A stretch of DNA of 32,643 nt from Streptococcus sp. (GTDB lineage Bacteria; Bacillota; Bacilli; Lactobacillales; Streptococcaceae): NCBI RefSeq assembly GCF_030825805.1, contig NZ_JAPJPF010000017.1, forward strand, positions 1 through 32,643. Reading direction: 5' to 3'. The translations under genes were made by a program, and so were the position numbers. Below, piece by piece: positions 10,718 to 18,755 of the stretch (positions are counted from its first letter, which is position 1; every line of letters begins with the position of its first letter). Under the pieces are notes generated by a model. It made no database searches, had not been told where the DNA came from, and saw nothing but the letters and a program-made list of their open reading frames with translations.

Positions 10718-11858
10718 ATTTTCCGACCTCTTTCCCATCTTCCAAATCTCCAGAAGGGTTGATGATCACTTGCGCATCTTTCTTCAAGCCAGATAAGACT
10801 TCCTGATTTTCTGCATCTGCATTTCCTAAGGTAACCATAACTTTTTTAGCCTTACCAGCTTCAATGGTCCAAACATAGCTTTGCTCGCCATCCGATAGGA
10901 CACTTGTCACAGGAACTAAGGGATGGATGGTTGAACTTTTTACTTCAATATTGACAGAGAAACCTTGTTTCAAATCGCCGATCTCACTCGTAATATCTAC
11001 AGTAAACGGATATTTGGCTCCTCCTGTTCCTTGTCCAGAACCTGCAGCACTTGCACCTGCCTGACCTGCATCCGTCGGATAGTTAGCTACATAGCTAATC
11101 TTTCCAGTCCATTTTTTCCCAGGATAGACCTTGGAGGTTAAGGTCACTTCCTGGCCAACTGAAATGTTGGCTAGATTATATTCAGACAACTCTCCTTTTA
11201 CTTGAAGGTTTCCATTGCTGACGATATGAACAAGAGTTTGGTTGGTTCCTGTTGTTGATTTTGAAACATCTTTATTGACTTCTACAACCGTTCCATCTGT
11301 ACTACTTTTTACGGTTGTAGCATCCAACAAGGCCTTGGCTTTTTCCATATTGGCTACTGCATCCGCACGAGCATCGCGCAAATCTCCCACTTGTGTATCC
11401 AAGGAGCGTTGGGCTTGAGAGGCCGAACTGCTATCTGCTTCCTCATCCCCTGTTGTATCAATGGTCACTCCATTGGTCAAGAGATCGTTCAATTGACGAT
11501 CTGCCTTATTGACCGCACGTACCGCCGCGTCATAGGCAGATTGCGCTTCTGTACTACTATATTGAACAATAGCTTGGCCAGCGGTTACTTGATCCCCGAC
11601 ATTCACTAAGATCGATTGCAAATCTCCTTTGGTTCCGTCAAAGTAAATATATTGTTCTTGATTGGCTGTGACCTTACCTGTCAATAGAACAGAGGAAGCA
11701 ATCGAACCTTCTTTCACGGTTTGTACCATAGGTGTTATATCGACCATTTCTTCAGGGCCACTACTTGATTTTCCAAAAGCAAGCCAGCTCCCCATTCCTA
11801 CAACTGCTATTGCAGCACCTGTCGCTGTAATAATTTGCCATTTTTTAAATTTCTTCAT
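10701..11858 (-). CDS. MacA-like efflux adaptor (HlyD/RND membrane fusion protein family)
   Basis: Extracytoplasmic adaptor for the MacB-like transporter, 385 residues. It has an N-terminal signal anchor (residues 8-28), a split lipoyl/barrel-sandwich domain (GDLQSILVNVGDQVTAGQAI near 80-98, closing near 190-220 with STDGTVVEVNKD), and a coiled-coil hairpin at about 110-185. A beta-barrel (QEVTLTSKVYPGKKWTGKIS near 240) is interrupted by a Gly/Ala/Ser-rich insert near 263-280. No lipobox cysteine is seen, so it is tethered by the helix. GGAGG precedes the ATG. It is the first gene of the operon and divergent from gor. Confidence 0.92.
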   Translation of the reverse strand: MKKFKKWQIITATGAAIAVVGMGSWLAFGKSSSGPEEMVDITPMVQTVKEGSIASSVLLTGKVTANQEQYIYFDGTKGDLQSILVNVGDQVTAGQAIVQYSSTEAQSAYDAAVRAVNKADRQLNDLLTNGVTIDTTGDEEADSSSASQAQRSLDTQVGDLRDARADAVANMEKAKALLDATTVKSSTDGTVVEVNKDVSKSTTGTNQTLVHIVSNGNLQVKGELSEYNLANISVGQEVTLTSKVYPGKKWTGKISYVANYPTDAGQAGASAAGSGQGTGGAKYPFTVDITSEIGDLKQGFSVNIEVKSSTIHPLVPVTSVLSDGEQSYVWTIEAGKAKKVMVTLGNADAENQEVLSGLKKDAQVIINPSGDLEDGKEVGKYDKID

Positions 11859-11875
11859 TTCTTTCCTCCAGTATT

Positions 11876-11893
11876 CGAAAGCGTTTCAATTTA
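11876..11893. promoter_or_regulatory. cre-like palindrome upstream of the efflux operon
   Basis: TTCGAAAGCGTTTCAA has the central AAAGCGTTT half-symmetry of CcpA cre sites but misses about three consensus positions. It lies about 20 nt upstream of the adaptor ATG, where binding could block transcription. The assignment is weak. Confidence 0.25.
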
Positions 11894-11998
11894 TAAGTTT
11901 AGTATATCATATTTCCTCATTTTTCAATTCAGAATCATCTGTTTTGCACGTTTTTTTTGCTATCTTGTTTTCTCCTCCTATTCAACGATGGTAATTTC

Positions 11999-12027
11999 TT
12001 GATTTTTGTAACCTTTGTTGTTACAAT
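11999..12027 (+). promoter_or_regulatory. gor promoter with operator-like inverted repeat
   Basis: TTGATT (11999-12004) and TACAAT (12022-12027) are spaced 17 bp. The perfect inverted repeat TTGTAAC (12006-12012) / GTTACAA (12020-12026), with a 7-bp spacer, fills the promoter core and overlaps the -10. That position suits a dimeric repressor or MerR-type activator. The regulator cannot be named from sequence. Confidence 0.65.
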
Positions 12028-12058
12028 GAAAGTGTAAATCAACAAAGGAGTACTGACC

Positions 12059-13408
12059 ATGAAAGAATTTGATATTATCTCCATTGGTGGAGGTAGCGGA
12101 GGGATTGCTACCATGAACCGAGCTGGAGAACATGGAGCCCGCGCTGCTGTTATTGAAGAAAAGCAACTAGGTGGGACCTGTGTCAACAAAGGATGTGTCC
12201 CTAAAAAAATTATGTGGTATGGCGCCCAAATTGCTGAAGCCATTCGTGATTACGGTCCAGATTATGGGTATACTTCTAAACAGACCAATTTTGATTTTGC
12301 TACCCTAAGGAAAAATCGCGAAGCCTATATTGATCGGGCTCGTTCTTCTTATGATGGTAGTTTTAAACGAAATGGTGTGGAGTATATCCAAGGTCGCGCA
12401 CGCTTTGTCGACGCCCATACAGTTGAAGTCAACGGGGAAACCATCAAGGCTAAACACATTGTGATCGCTACAGGGGCTCATGCTTATATCCCAGATTTAC
12501 CTGGAGCAGATTTAGGAGAAACCTCTGACGATGTCTTTGCTTGGGAAGAACTACCAAAATCAGTTGCCATTATTGGCGCTGGCTACATTGCGGTAGAACT
12601 AGCCGGTGTTCTTCATGCCCTTGGTGTTAAGACAGACCTCTTCGTTCGAGGGGATCGTCCCTTAAGAAAGTTTGATTCTTACATTGTCGATGGCTTAATG
12701 GAGGAGATGGATAAACAAGGATTGCCTCTCCATCCTCACAAGGTTCCTGTCCGACTCACGAAGGAAGAAAATAGTCAAATCCGAGTCTATTTCGAAGACC
12801 AAACATCTTTTGTTGCTGATCATGTGATCTGGGCGACTGGGCGCAAACCAAACGTCCAAGACCTCAATCTAGAAGCTGCAGGCATCATCTTAAATGAAAA
12901 AGGATTCATTGCAGTGGATGAATACCAGAATACGGTTGTTCCTGGCATCTATGCTCTTGGAGATGTCACGGGCGAAAAAGAATTAACTCCTGTCGCTATC
13001 AAGGCAGGGCGTACCCTATCCGAACGTCTCTTTAATGGAAAAACCGATGCTAAAATGGACTACGCAACCATTCCGACCGTTGTCTTTTCTCATCCAGCGA
13101 TTGGTACAGTCGGTCTCACTCAAGAAGAAGCCGAAAAACAATATGGAAAAGACGCTATCAAGGTCTATACTTCAAGTTTCGCCTCTATGTATTCAGCAGT
13201 GACCCAGCATCGTCAGTTGGCTAAATTTAAACTCATCACTGTAGGACCGGAAGAAACCGTTGTCGGTCTCCATGGTCTTGGGTATGGGGTGGACGAAATG
13301 ATCCAAGGATTTGCTGTTGCTATCAAGATGGGAGCCACAAAAGCCGATTTCGATGCGACCGTCGCTATTCATCCAACTGGATCCGAAGAATTCGTTACCA
13401 TGCGCTAA
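12059..13408 (+). CDS. gor: Glutathione-disulfide reductase
   Basis: Cytosolic FAD/NADPH flavoenzyme reducing glutathione disulfide for oxidative-stress defence; 449 residues, full length. The N-terminal FAD site is [19 protein letters not shown]. The redox-active disulfide is in [13 protein letters not shown] near 40-52. The NADPH Rossmann motif [15 protein letters not shown] is near 175, and the second FAD motif YALGDVTG near 300. The C-terminal [12 protein letters not shown] carries the catalytic His-Glu pair. The ribosome site AAAGGAG is well placed. Synteny with the MacAB-like operon matches my recollection of pneumococcus. Glutathione specificity is inferred from overall similarity. Confidence 0.96.
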   Translation: MKEFDIISIGGGSGGIATMNRAGEHGARAAVIEEKQLGGTCVNKGCVPKKIMWYGAQIAEAIRDYGPDYGYTSKQTNFDFATLRKNREAYIDRARSSYDGSFKRNGVEYIQGRARFVDAHTVEVNGETIKAKHIVIATGAHAYIPDLPGADLGETSDDVFAWEELPKSVAIIGAGYIAVELAGVLHALGVKTDLFVRGDRPLRKFDSYIVDGLMEEMDKQGLPLHPHKVPVRLTKEENSQIRVYFEDQTSFVADHVIWATGRKPNVQDLNLEAAGIILNEKGFIAVDEYQNTVVPGIYALGDVTGEKELTPVAIKAGRTLSERLFNGKTDAKMDYATIPTVVFSHPAIGTVGLTQEEAEKQYGKDAIKVYTSSFASMYSAVTQHRQLAKFKLITVGPEETVVGLHGLGYGVDEMIQGFAVAIKMGATKADFDATVAIHPTGSEEFVTMR

Positions 13409-13414
13409 TATCAG

Positions 13415-13442
13415 AAAAGGTTTGTTTGACAAGCCTTTTTCT
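13415..13442 (+). terminator. Terminator of gor
   Basis: AAAAGGTTTG (13415-13424) pairs with CAAGCCTTTT (13430-13439, with one G-U pair) around TTTGA, then a T run. It starts 7 nt after the gor stop codon. Confidence 0.8.
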
Positions 13443-13586
13443 TCTGTTTTTATTTTAATGGATTATCATTGGAGCTACCATAGTCTAATCTTTCATTTTA
13501 ACTTTCTTTCCTTACATTTTTGTAAGATAACAAGGTTTGATAAGATAACCATCAGATTCACTAATAGATTTCAACATCCATATAAA

Positions 13587-13620
13587 AGAGCCCGAAGATA
13601 CGCTTCAGGCTCTGTTTTTT
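13587..13620 (-). terminator. Terminator of the cyclase-family gene
   Basis: AGAGCC-c-GAAG (13587-13597) pairs with CTTC-a-GGCTCT (13603-13613). T runs follow on both strands. On minus it lies right after the cyclase stop. The 140 bases before it (13443-13586) are AT-rich with no gene seen. Confidence 0.75.
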
Positions 13621-14351
13621 TAAGGCAAGATAGCAATGGCACGAACAGGTGAACCTGTTGCCTTGTCCCAGTGAGGGAAGGAAATTGAAATCAAGGCACC
13701 TACTGCTGGCACTTGATCCAAGTGGTTCAAGACTTCTACTTGGTAGATATTTTGCTCCAAAAGGTAGTATTCATTGACCAAGCCGTGTTCTGCTGCTGGA
13801 ATACCAGCATCTGTGTCAAAGGTTTCATGACCCACAGCCTTAACATGACGTTCATGAATCAAGAATTCTAGAGCTTCACGGCTCCATCCTGGACTTTGTT
13901 GAACCCCATTTTCATCGAGGTTACGCATAGCATCTTGATCTGGCCAACGTTTTGACCAATCACTACGGAAGGCAACAAAAGCTCCTTCTACAATTTGTCC
14001 ATGTTCAGCTTCAAAATCTAAGATATCTTGTTTGCTCAAGATAAAGTTTGGATTGGCTGCTACTTCTTTAGACTTGTCGATAACATAGAGTGGCAAGAGG
14101 AGATCTTTTAGGTCAATCTCATCCAACCAACGCCCCCCTTCTACAAAGTGAATCGGTGCATCAATATGTGTTCCGTATTGACCAACTACTGTAAATTTTT
14201 GGACATGGAAACCGTCTTTTAATGTGAAAAGGTCTTCTTGTTGCAAGGCAGGAAGAGCTGGGAAGTGTGGGCTTTCTGCATTGATTTGGTGACTCAAGTC
14301 CACCCATTTTTTAGCTTGCAATTCTTTATAAATACTTAGTAAATCTGACAT
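13620..14351 (-). CDS. Cyclase-family (kynurenine formamidase-like) metal hydrolase
   Basis: Predicted cytosolic metal-dependent hydrolase of the Pfam 'Cyclase' family, which includes KynB-type formamidases; 243 residues from this start. The metal-binding signature GQYGTHIDAPIHF (HxGTHxDxPxHF type, with tyrosine replacing the first histidine) is near residue 67. HETFDTDAG near 187 and a C-terminal glutamate/histidine block complete the expected site. An upstream in-frame ATG (14384) is less likely, because AGGAAAGGAA precedes 14351. No tryptophan-catabolism genes are nearby, so a kynurenine role should not be assumed. The gene is monocistronic with its own terminator. Confidence 0.85.
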   Translation of the reverse strand: MSDLLSIYKELQAKKWVDLSHQINAESPHFPALPALQQEDLFTLKDGFHVQKFTVVGQYGTHIDAPIHFVEGGRWLDEIDLKDLLLPLYVIDKSKEVAANPNFILSKQDILDFEAEHGQIVEGAFVAFRSDWSKRWPDQDAMRNLDENGVQQSPGWSREALEFLIHERHVKAVGHETFDTDAGIPAAEHGLVNEYYLLEQNIYQVEVLNHLDQVPAVGALISISFPHWDKATGSPVRAIAILP

Positions 14352-14460
14352 ATGGATTCCTTTCCTATAAGTGCTACATGGCATAAATGAATAAGGTTAT
14401 TATAACAGTCCATCCCATCATCCACAATGATTTGCGTTAATCTTGTTTTCTTGAATGGGA

Positions 14461-14483
14461 TATAGTTTCAAACTATAATTATA
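14461..14483 (-). promoter_or_regulatory. Candidate promoter/operator of the cyclase gene
   Basis: In minus orientation TATAAT (14478-14483) is followed immediately by the palindrome TATAGTTT-G-AAACTATA (14461-14477). That lies about where transcription would start, a classical repressor position. No convincing -35 is seen; that region lies at the edge of the 175-bp repeat. Confidence 0.4.
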
Positions 14484-14498
14484 GAAAGCATCAAAAAA

Positions 14499-14673
14499 GA
14501 GGCTGGGACAAAAGTCCTAGCCTCTCAATTGTCTTTGGATTATCGAGCAAGACGCAGTGGTTGAGTGGGCTCTACCACGCTGATTTCATCAGCTTTTACA
14601 GCCCTACTCAACTGTGCGGAGGTGGAACGACGAAATCGAATTCTAACGAATTACCGATTTCTGTCCCACTCTC
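14499..14673 (+). repeat. 175-bp MITE-like repeat, copy 1
   Basis: Bounded by imperfect terminal inverted repeats: GAGGCTGGGACAAAAGTC at the left end and, read inward from the right, GAGAGTGGGACAGAAATC. A nearly identical copy, differing at about three internal positions, lies inverted at 21049-21223. It has no credible gene of its own, although open frames run through it. The type is common between genes of mitis-group streptococci. The left end also folds into a GGCT-GGAC/GTCC-AGCC hairpin. Confidence 0.8.
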
Positions 14674-14689
14674 TTTCTTACTCATCCTA

Positions 14690-14902
14690 TTACTGTTTAA
14701 ATGCATCTAGCAAAACTTGGAATTCTTCGTTGGTCAAAGTGATCCCCTTGCCCATCTTCGTATGGTCAGGGCTCCAAGTTCGGATATCATACTTGGCAGG
14801 TGCTCCATTAAAGCTAACCCGGTTTAACTCCTTGGTCCATCCTTTTTCATTTTCAGATAAGACCAAGAGTTGTTCTTCAATTTCAAAACTAAAATCTGCC
14901 AT
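14690..14902 (-). CDS. YdbC/PC4-like ssDNA-binding protein
   Basis: Small cytosolic protein of 70 residues with the PC4/YdbC beta-sheet plus helix pattern. The ELNRVSFNGAPAKYDIRTW strand region and a C-terminal helix (LTNEEFQVLLDAF) match YdbC-type bacterial homologues of the eukaryotic coactivator PC4, which bind single-stranded DNA. A longer frame starts at 14929, but AAGGAG lies 6 nt before the ATG at 14902, which therefore is the start. It is a single gene next to repeat copy 1. The biological role is unknown; ssDNA binding is inferred from the fold family. Confidence 0.8.
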   Translation of the reverse strand: MADFSFEIEEQLLVLSENEKGWTKELNRVSFNGAPAKYDIRTWSPDHTKMGKGITLTNEEFQVLLDAFKQ

Positions 14903-15008
14903 TTCATACTCCTTTTCAATGTCTTTCACCTTAATAATTCGTAAAAAATTTTACAAAATGAATGAAATTTTCTATAATATATTGTATCAACTTATGGAGA
15001 ATTATGCT

Positions 15009-15323
15009 ATGAAAAGATTTCTTGAGCTTCTCAAGGACAGAGCCAATGAATTTTTCAACGATAAAACCTCTCAACCAGCTCCTTTAAAGGATGGTAAAAC
15101 GATTCAGATTATTGAACTGGCCCTTCGAAAAAAACAAGGAGTCCATGTCATCTTCCAAAATAAGAGTTTTACAGGCGATATCGTGAAATATGATCAGGAA
15201 CGAAAACAACTCATTGTCAAGAATTTTAAAAAGAGTATGTCAACCATCATTCGAATTTCTGACATTCAAAAGATTAGTCTCGTTCCACATACGATTCGAA
15301 TCGCACAACAAAAAACACCGTAA
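15009..15323 (+). CDS. Small protein of unknown function (possibly YolD-like)
   Basis: 104 residues from the ATG with GGAGA 8 nt upstream; a much longer in-frame extension runs back through repeat copy 1 and is not real. An N-terminal amphipathic, charged helix (KRFLELLKDRANEFF) is followed by a predicted all-beta region, roughly residues 35-95 (KQGVHVIFQNKSFTGDIVKY, then KQLIVKNF and STIIRISDIQKISLV). The pattern, a short barrel with a Gly-Asp turn and a closing ISDIQKI strand, resembles YolD-like or Sm-like small barrels. I do not recognise it with confidence. It is followed directly by a strong terminator. Confidence 0.65.
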   Translation: MKRFLELLKDRANEFFNDKTSQPAPLKDGKTIQIIELALRKKQGVHVIFQNKSFTGDIVKYDQERKQLIVKNFKKSMSTIIRISDIQKISLVPHTIRIAQQKTP

Positions 15324-15359
15324 ACTTCCAAGCTTGGGAAGCATGCGGTGTTTTTTTTT
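15311..15359. terminator. Bidirectional terminator between the small protein and trhP2
   Basis: AAAAACACCG (15311-15320) pairs with CGGTGTTTTT (15346-15355). An inner CTTCC/GGAAG stem and nine T follow. The stem overlaps the stop codon of the upstream plus-strand gene and ends 6 nt before the trhP2 stop. Confidence 0.88.
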
Positions 15360-15364
15360 ACGTT

Positions 15365-16651
15365 TTAGGCACGAACCGTTTGGCTGGTTCCATCTTCTTT
15401 ATAGAGGTTGATCAAGCCTTCTTTAAGAGCACGGATCATATCACCTGGTTCAACTGGTGTTGGCATATGAATGGTCAATAACTCCATCGGATTTGGAGCC
15501 CGATCAATTTTATTGCCCTTGGCATCATGCAAATCTTCAATCACCGTTTCAAAATGACGGAACCCAGGTCCATAAAATTCCACTTGGTCTCCTTCATTGA
15601 TGACATTCCGTTGTCGAATGGTCGCAATTTGCTTGTCCGCATCATAGGCTACCACTTCTCCGACAAACTTGTACTCTGGAATCTTCCGACGAGCCCCAAA
15701 CAGTTGCTCGTTTTCAGATGGTGTTCCGTAATAGAATCCTGTAGCCAACTCACGTTGGGCTACCTTCCACATTTCATCTACTAGATCTTGCTTAATCGCT
15801 TCAAACTTCTCAGGACTTTCCAAATAAGCATCAACAGCTGCCTTGTAGCAGTTCGTTACGGTAGAGACATAGTGAATGGACTTCATCCGACCTTCAATCT
15901 TGAGGCTGTCCACTCCATTTTCAATCATATCAGGGATATGGTCAATCATCGACATGTCCACAGCTGACATCGAGAATTCTTCAGGGATTTCCCCTTTGAG
16001 ACTCTTACGTTCTTGGCCAAATGGCATATCGTAGAGATCGTACTTCCAACGACAAGATTGGGAACATCCTCCACGGTTGGCATCACGCATACTCATATGA
16101 TTGGACAAGGTACAACGGCCAGAGTAGGAGATACACATTGCTCCGTGAACAAAGGCTTCAATTTCAACATCCGTCCGCTTACGAATTTCCGCTAGTTCTT
16201 CCATCGAAACTTCGCGAGCCAAAACGACCCGTGTCAAGCCCAAGTCTTTCCAAAACTCTAGAGTTTCATAGTTGGTGGCACTAGCTTGGGTAGAGAGGTG
16301 AATTTCCAAGCCAGGAGCTTCTGTCGCTGCGATCGTAATCAAGGCAGGGTCTGAAACAATGACTGCTGCGATTCCAATATCCCGTAAGCGACGGAACCAT
16401 TCACCAGCTCCAACTTCATTTCCTTCATGCATGACCATATTGGCCGCAACATAGACCTTGGCACCATATTTGGCCGCAAATTGGACTCCTTCTTCCATTT
16501 GCTCGAAAGTGAAGTTCCCTGCACGGCTACGAAGACCATAGGCCTGACCACCAATGAAGACGGCATCCGCACCATAGCGCACAGCAACCTTTAGTTTTTC
16601 AAGTGTTCCCGCAGGTGATAGAACCTCAGGACGTTTCAATTGTTTTGTCAT
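15365..16651 (-). CDS. trhP2: U32-family tRNA hydroxylation protein TrhP2 (YrrO-like)
   Basis: Member of the 'peptidase U32' family. In Bacillus the paired YrrN/YrrO proteins are needed for prephenate-dependent 5-hydroxylation of uridine 34 in tRNA. The 428 residues start with RPEVLSPAGTLEKLKVAVRYG. The family signature EAFVHGAMCISYSGRC is near 170, and the cysteines of CTLSN...GGCSQSCRW look like iron-sulfur ligands. SLKIEGRMKS is near 265, with a C-terminal beta-barrel (VVAYDADKQ) near 340-400. Two ATGs adjoin (16654 and 16651); the second has better spacing from AGGAG. Its partner lies upstream on the same strand, with a terminator and a separate promoter between. Confidence 0.9.
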   Translation of the reverse strand: MTKQLKRPEVLSPAGTLEKLKVAVRYGADAVFIGGQAYGLRSRAGNFTFEQMEEGVQFAAKYGAKVYVAANMVMHEGNEVGAGEWFRRLRDIGIAAVIVSDPALITIAATEAPGLEIHLSTQASATNYETLEFWKDLGLTRVVLAREVSMEELAEIRKRTDVEIEAFVHGAMCISYSGRCTLSNHMSMRDANRGGCSQSCRWKYDLYDMPFGQERKSLKGEIPEEFSMSAVDMSMIDHIPDMIENGVDSLKIEGRMKSIHYVSTVTNCYKAAVDAYLESPEKFEAIKQDLVDEMWKVAQRELATGFYYGTPSENEQLFGARRKIPEYKFVGEVVAYDADKQIATIRQRNVINEGDQVEFYGPGFRHFETVIEDLHDAKGNKIDRAPNPMELLTIHMPTPVEPGDMIRALKEGLINLYKEDGTSQTVRA

Positions 16652-16704
16652 CATATCTCCTAGTATATTACAAGTATATTAGTTAGATTATCAATCTTGT
16701 CTAT

Positions 16705-16713
16705 TTTATAGCA
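16705..16713 (-). promoter_or_regulatory. Extended -10 promoter of trhP2
   Basis: In minus orientation TGCTATAAA matches TGnTATAAT with one change and lies about 54 nt before the trhP2 ATG. A TTGCCT lies 15 bp further upstream. Confidence 0.5.
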
Positions 16714-16778
16714 AATCCAGTCGAAAGGCAATGGTTTGGGAATTGTTTTGACAATTCTCATTCTTTACCATCACTAAA

Positions 16779-16806
16779 AAGGAAGGCCCGCACTCCTGGC
16801 AGGCTT
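16779..16806 (-). terminator. Terminator of trhP1
   Basis: On the minus strand AAGCCTGC pairs with GCGGGCCTT around CAGGAGT, then CCTTTTT. It lies about 10 nt past the trhP1 stop, so trhP2 needs its own promoter. Confidence 0.75.
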
Positions 16807-16813
16807 TTCTCCT

Positions 16814-17743
16814 TTATTTAACCATGTCTGGATCGTAATCATAAAATCCAGTGTCAAGGAAACGATTCTTAGGATGCAATTGGTGAATCTGCTCATCCAA
16901 TAAGAAGGCTTGATCAGATGTGAAGGTCCCAGCTTCTAGAAGCTCACGTGCTTTCACAAAACACTTGGCAATTTCCACAAAGTTTTGACCAGGTGTATAA
17001 ATCCCCTCTAACTTCCAGTGGGTGAAACCATGCTCGACTAACTCAGAGAGTTTGGTCATCAAATCCAAGTCATTATTGGCAAAAATATGAGTTCCATGCT
17101 TGTCCTCAAAGATAGAATAGTGGCTTTCTGGATCTCCTGGTTCTGCCAAAAAGAGATCGCGCTCTCTCGTCTTTTCGTCATCGATGTGAGTAAAATTATA
17201 ATAATTTTGTAGAAGAGGACGTTTAGAATGGTGAATCACACTGGCACCATAAACCAATACTTCAGCAGGAATCTCTAAGATTTCTGGCATCTTGAAAAGC
17301 TCTGCAGATGGGATTTCTCGAGCAAGAACAGCTTCTGAAGCACCAGCCTTTTGTCCCCAGAAATTAATCTGACGGCTACTTGTCACCATAGTTGAAGCAT
17401 CATAAATGGTTTTAAAGCTGTAGCCATCCCGCTTCAATACATAAAAGACGCCTGCATCTCCTACCGTGATATAATCGACGTTAATCGAAGCAAGGAAATC
17501 TAAAAATGGTTTGATACGATCCATCATGTCTTGGTGCATCAAGGCATTGACAGCCACTGTCATTTCCTTACCTGCCGCATGGACTAGATCAGAAATTCGA
17601 CTTAATTCGTCATACGAGAAAGTGTGAGGAAGTCGTAATCCAAATTCCTTTTCTCCGACATAAATACGGTCCACACCTACTTCTAGAAGGGCTTGAACCT
17701 GTTCAATACTTTCAGCTGTAGCTGTAATAATTATCTTTTTCAT
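16814..17743 (-). CDS. trhP1: U32-family tRNA hydroxylation protein TrhP1 (YrrN-like)
   Basis: Shorter U32 partner of TrhP2, 309 residues from this start. It begins MKKIIITATAESIEQVQALL, a TIM-barrel-like first strand, and carries the family blocks RIYVGEKEFGLRLPHTF, YDASTMVTSSRQINFWGQ and VLAREIPSAEL. It lacks the C-terminal barrel and most cysteines of TrhP2, as expected for the YrrN type. The open frame extends 47 codons upstream, but those residues are not family-like. An extended -10 ends 7 nt before the chosen ATG, so the transcript is probably leaderless. Co-function with trhP2 is inferred from family and adjacency. Confidence 0.87.
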   Translation of the reverse strand: MKKIIITATAESIEQVQALLEVGVDRIYVGEKEFGLRLPHTFSYDELSRISDLVHAAGKEMTVAVNALMHQDMMDRIKPFLDFLASINVDYITVGDAGVFYVLKRDGYSFKTIYDASTMVTSSRQINFWGQKAGASEAVLAREIPSAELFKMPEILEIPAEVLVYGASVIHHSKRPLLQNYYNFTHIDDEKTRERDLFLAEPGDPESHYSIFEDKHGTHIFANNDLDLMTKLSELVEHGFTHWKLEGIYTPGQNFVEIAKCFVKARELLEAGTFTSDQAFLLDEQIHQLHPKNRFLDTGFYDYDPDMVK

Positions 17744-17750
17744 GAAAACT

Positions 17751-17759
17751 ATTATACCA
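17751..17759 (-). promoter_or_regulatory. Extended -10 promoter placing trhP1 start at its ATG
   Basis: In minus orientation TGGTATAAT is a perfect extended -10. Only 7 nt (AGTTTTC) separate it from the ATG, and no Shine-Dalgarno is present. Confidence 0.65.
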
Positions 17760-17874
17760 AAAAAGTCATTTTGCTCTCTAAATTTCTTAATTTTGTAAAA
17801 ATTGTAACAGTTTTGTAATATTTCTATGCTTGAAAACGTGTTAAAATAATAGAGTACTGTTAGGAGAGAGAAAT

Positions 17875-18171
17875 ATGCCCGCAAGAAAACTTAGAGTTGT
17901 TGAAGAATACGACTATGTCGAAATCCCTCTTCAACAAGAGAATACAACAACTAATTATGATTTTAACCTTGATACTGAACCAGCTCCGCAATTAAGTGAG
18001 CTACTATTTTTCCTTAATATTGCTGTGTTTTGTGTCTTAACTGTTTTATTTAGTTTCGTCTTTTTATCAATGAAGATGAATACCTTCTTTGCTTTTGCCT
18101 CAGCAATTGCTTGTAGTTTGGGAAGTATCCAAGCTTTCCGCATTTTCCAGTTAAAACGGAAACAGGACTAA
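17875..18171 (+). CDS. DUF3270-type small membrane protein
   Basis: 98 residues. The N-terminus is polar and tyrosine/acid-rich (EEYDYVEIP). Two hydrophobic segments follow at about 43-66 (LLFFLNIAVFCVLTVLFSF) and 71-88, then a basic tail (RIFQLKRKQD). This matches my recollection of the streptococcal DUF3270 family; function is unknown. AGGAGAG lies 6 nt before the ATG. It is divergent from trhP1, with a 131-nt shared control region that includes a TGTTAAAAT extended -10 for this gene. A terminator follows. Confidence 0.75.
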   Translation: MPARKLRVVEEYDYVEIPLQQENTTTNYDFNLDTEPAPQLSELLFFLNIAVFCVLTVLFSFVFLSMKMNTFFAFASAIACSLGSIQAFRIFQLKRKQD

Positions 18172-18183
18172 GATTACATTTTT

Positions 18184-18206
18184 AGCCTCCTTCGGGAGGC
18201 TTTTTG
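18184..18206 (+). terminator. Terminator of the DUF3270 gene
   Basis: AGCCTCC (18184-18190) pairs with GGAGGCT (18195-18201) in a tight loop, followed by TTTT. It lies 12 nt after the stop codon. Confidence 0.9.
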
Positions 18207-18241
18207 GCATTTCCCATCCTCGTTTGTCATTTCATAAAAGA

Positions 18242-18266
18242 AATCCCTCACCATTGGTGAGGGATT
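18242..18266 (-). terminator. Terminator of the hprK-lgt-DUF948-YtxH operon
   Basis: AATCCCTCACC (18242-18252) pairs perfectly with GGTGAGGGATT (18256-18266). In minus orientation it is followed by a T-rich tract, and it starts 3 nt past the YtxH stop. Confidence 0.9.
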
Positions 18267-18269
18267 ATT

Positions 18270-18740
18270 TTATTCTTCTTCTACAGCTGTTTCTTTGCTA
18301 TCTTCTTCAACTTCTGGAAGAGCTGTTTCTTCTTCTAATTCAAGGACAATCTCTTCACTTTCTTTTTCCTGTTTAGGCTGGAAAGGACTTGCTTGATTGC
18401 CGGTCTTTTGCTGGATTTTTTCCTTAATCGTTTGGATAGCATCTTGTGAAAATTCTACCACATCCTGCGTCTTATCTTTCACTGTCTCGATAACAGTGTC
18501 TTTGTTGATCTCACCACTTTCAACTTTTTCCTTGGTTTGCTGAATAGCGTCTGATGCTTGCTTGGATAGTTCAATCGCAGATTGTTTCACAGAATCATGA
18601 ACTTCTTGTGGATTTTCTTGGTATTCTTTTACAAAACCTTTGACTTTCCCAGTCAACTCTTTCCCTTTTTCTGTTGTCAGGAAGTAGGCAACAGATGCGC
18701 CAGTAATCGTTCCAATTAACAATGATGATAAACGTCCCAT
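18270..18740 (-). CDS. YtxH-domain protein
   Basis: 156 residues. The N-terminal YtxH motif has a short membrane-inserting segment (LSSLLIGTITGASVAYFLTT, residues 4-23) ending in a TTEKGKEL signature. A long amphipathic, coiled-coil-prone region with KEKVESG and KEKIQQK repeats follows, then a strongly acidic glutamate-rich tail from about 125. The family is linked to stress or envelope proteins, but the biochemical role is unknown. It is 15 nt after the DUF948 gene and last in the operon. Confidence 0.85.
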   Translation of the reverse strand: MGRLSSLLIGTITGASVAYFLTTEKGKELTGKVKGFVKEYQENPQEVHDSVKQSAIELSKQASDAIQQTKEKVESGEINKDTVIETVKDKTQDVVEFSQDAIQTIKEKIQQKTGNQASPFQPKQEKESEEIVLELEEETALPEVEEDSKETAVEEE

Positions 18741-18755
18741 AAGGTACCTCTTTTC

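Noticed and set aside
14565..15008. Long in-frame extension of the small plus-strand gene back to 14565
   Set aside because: It runs through repeat copy 1 and antisense to the PC4-like gene; the good ribosome site is at 15009.
17744..17884. 47-codon N-terminal extension of trhP1
   Set aside because: Residues are not family-like, no ribosome site is present, and it would run over the promoter and overlap the divergent gene.
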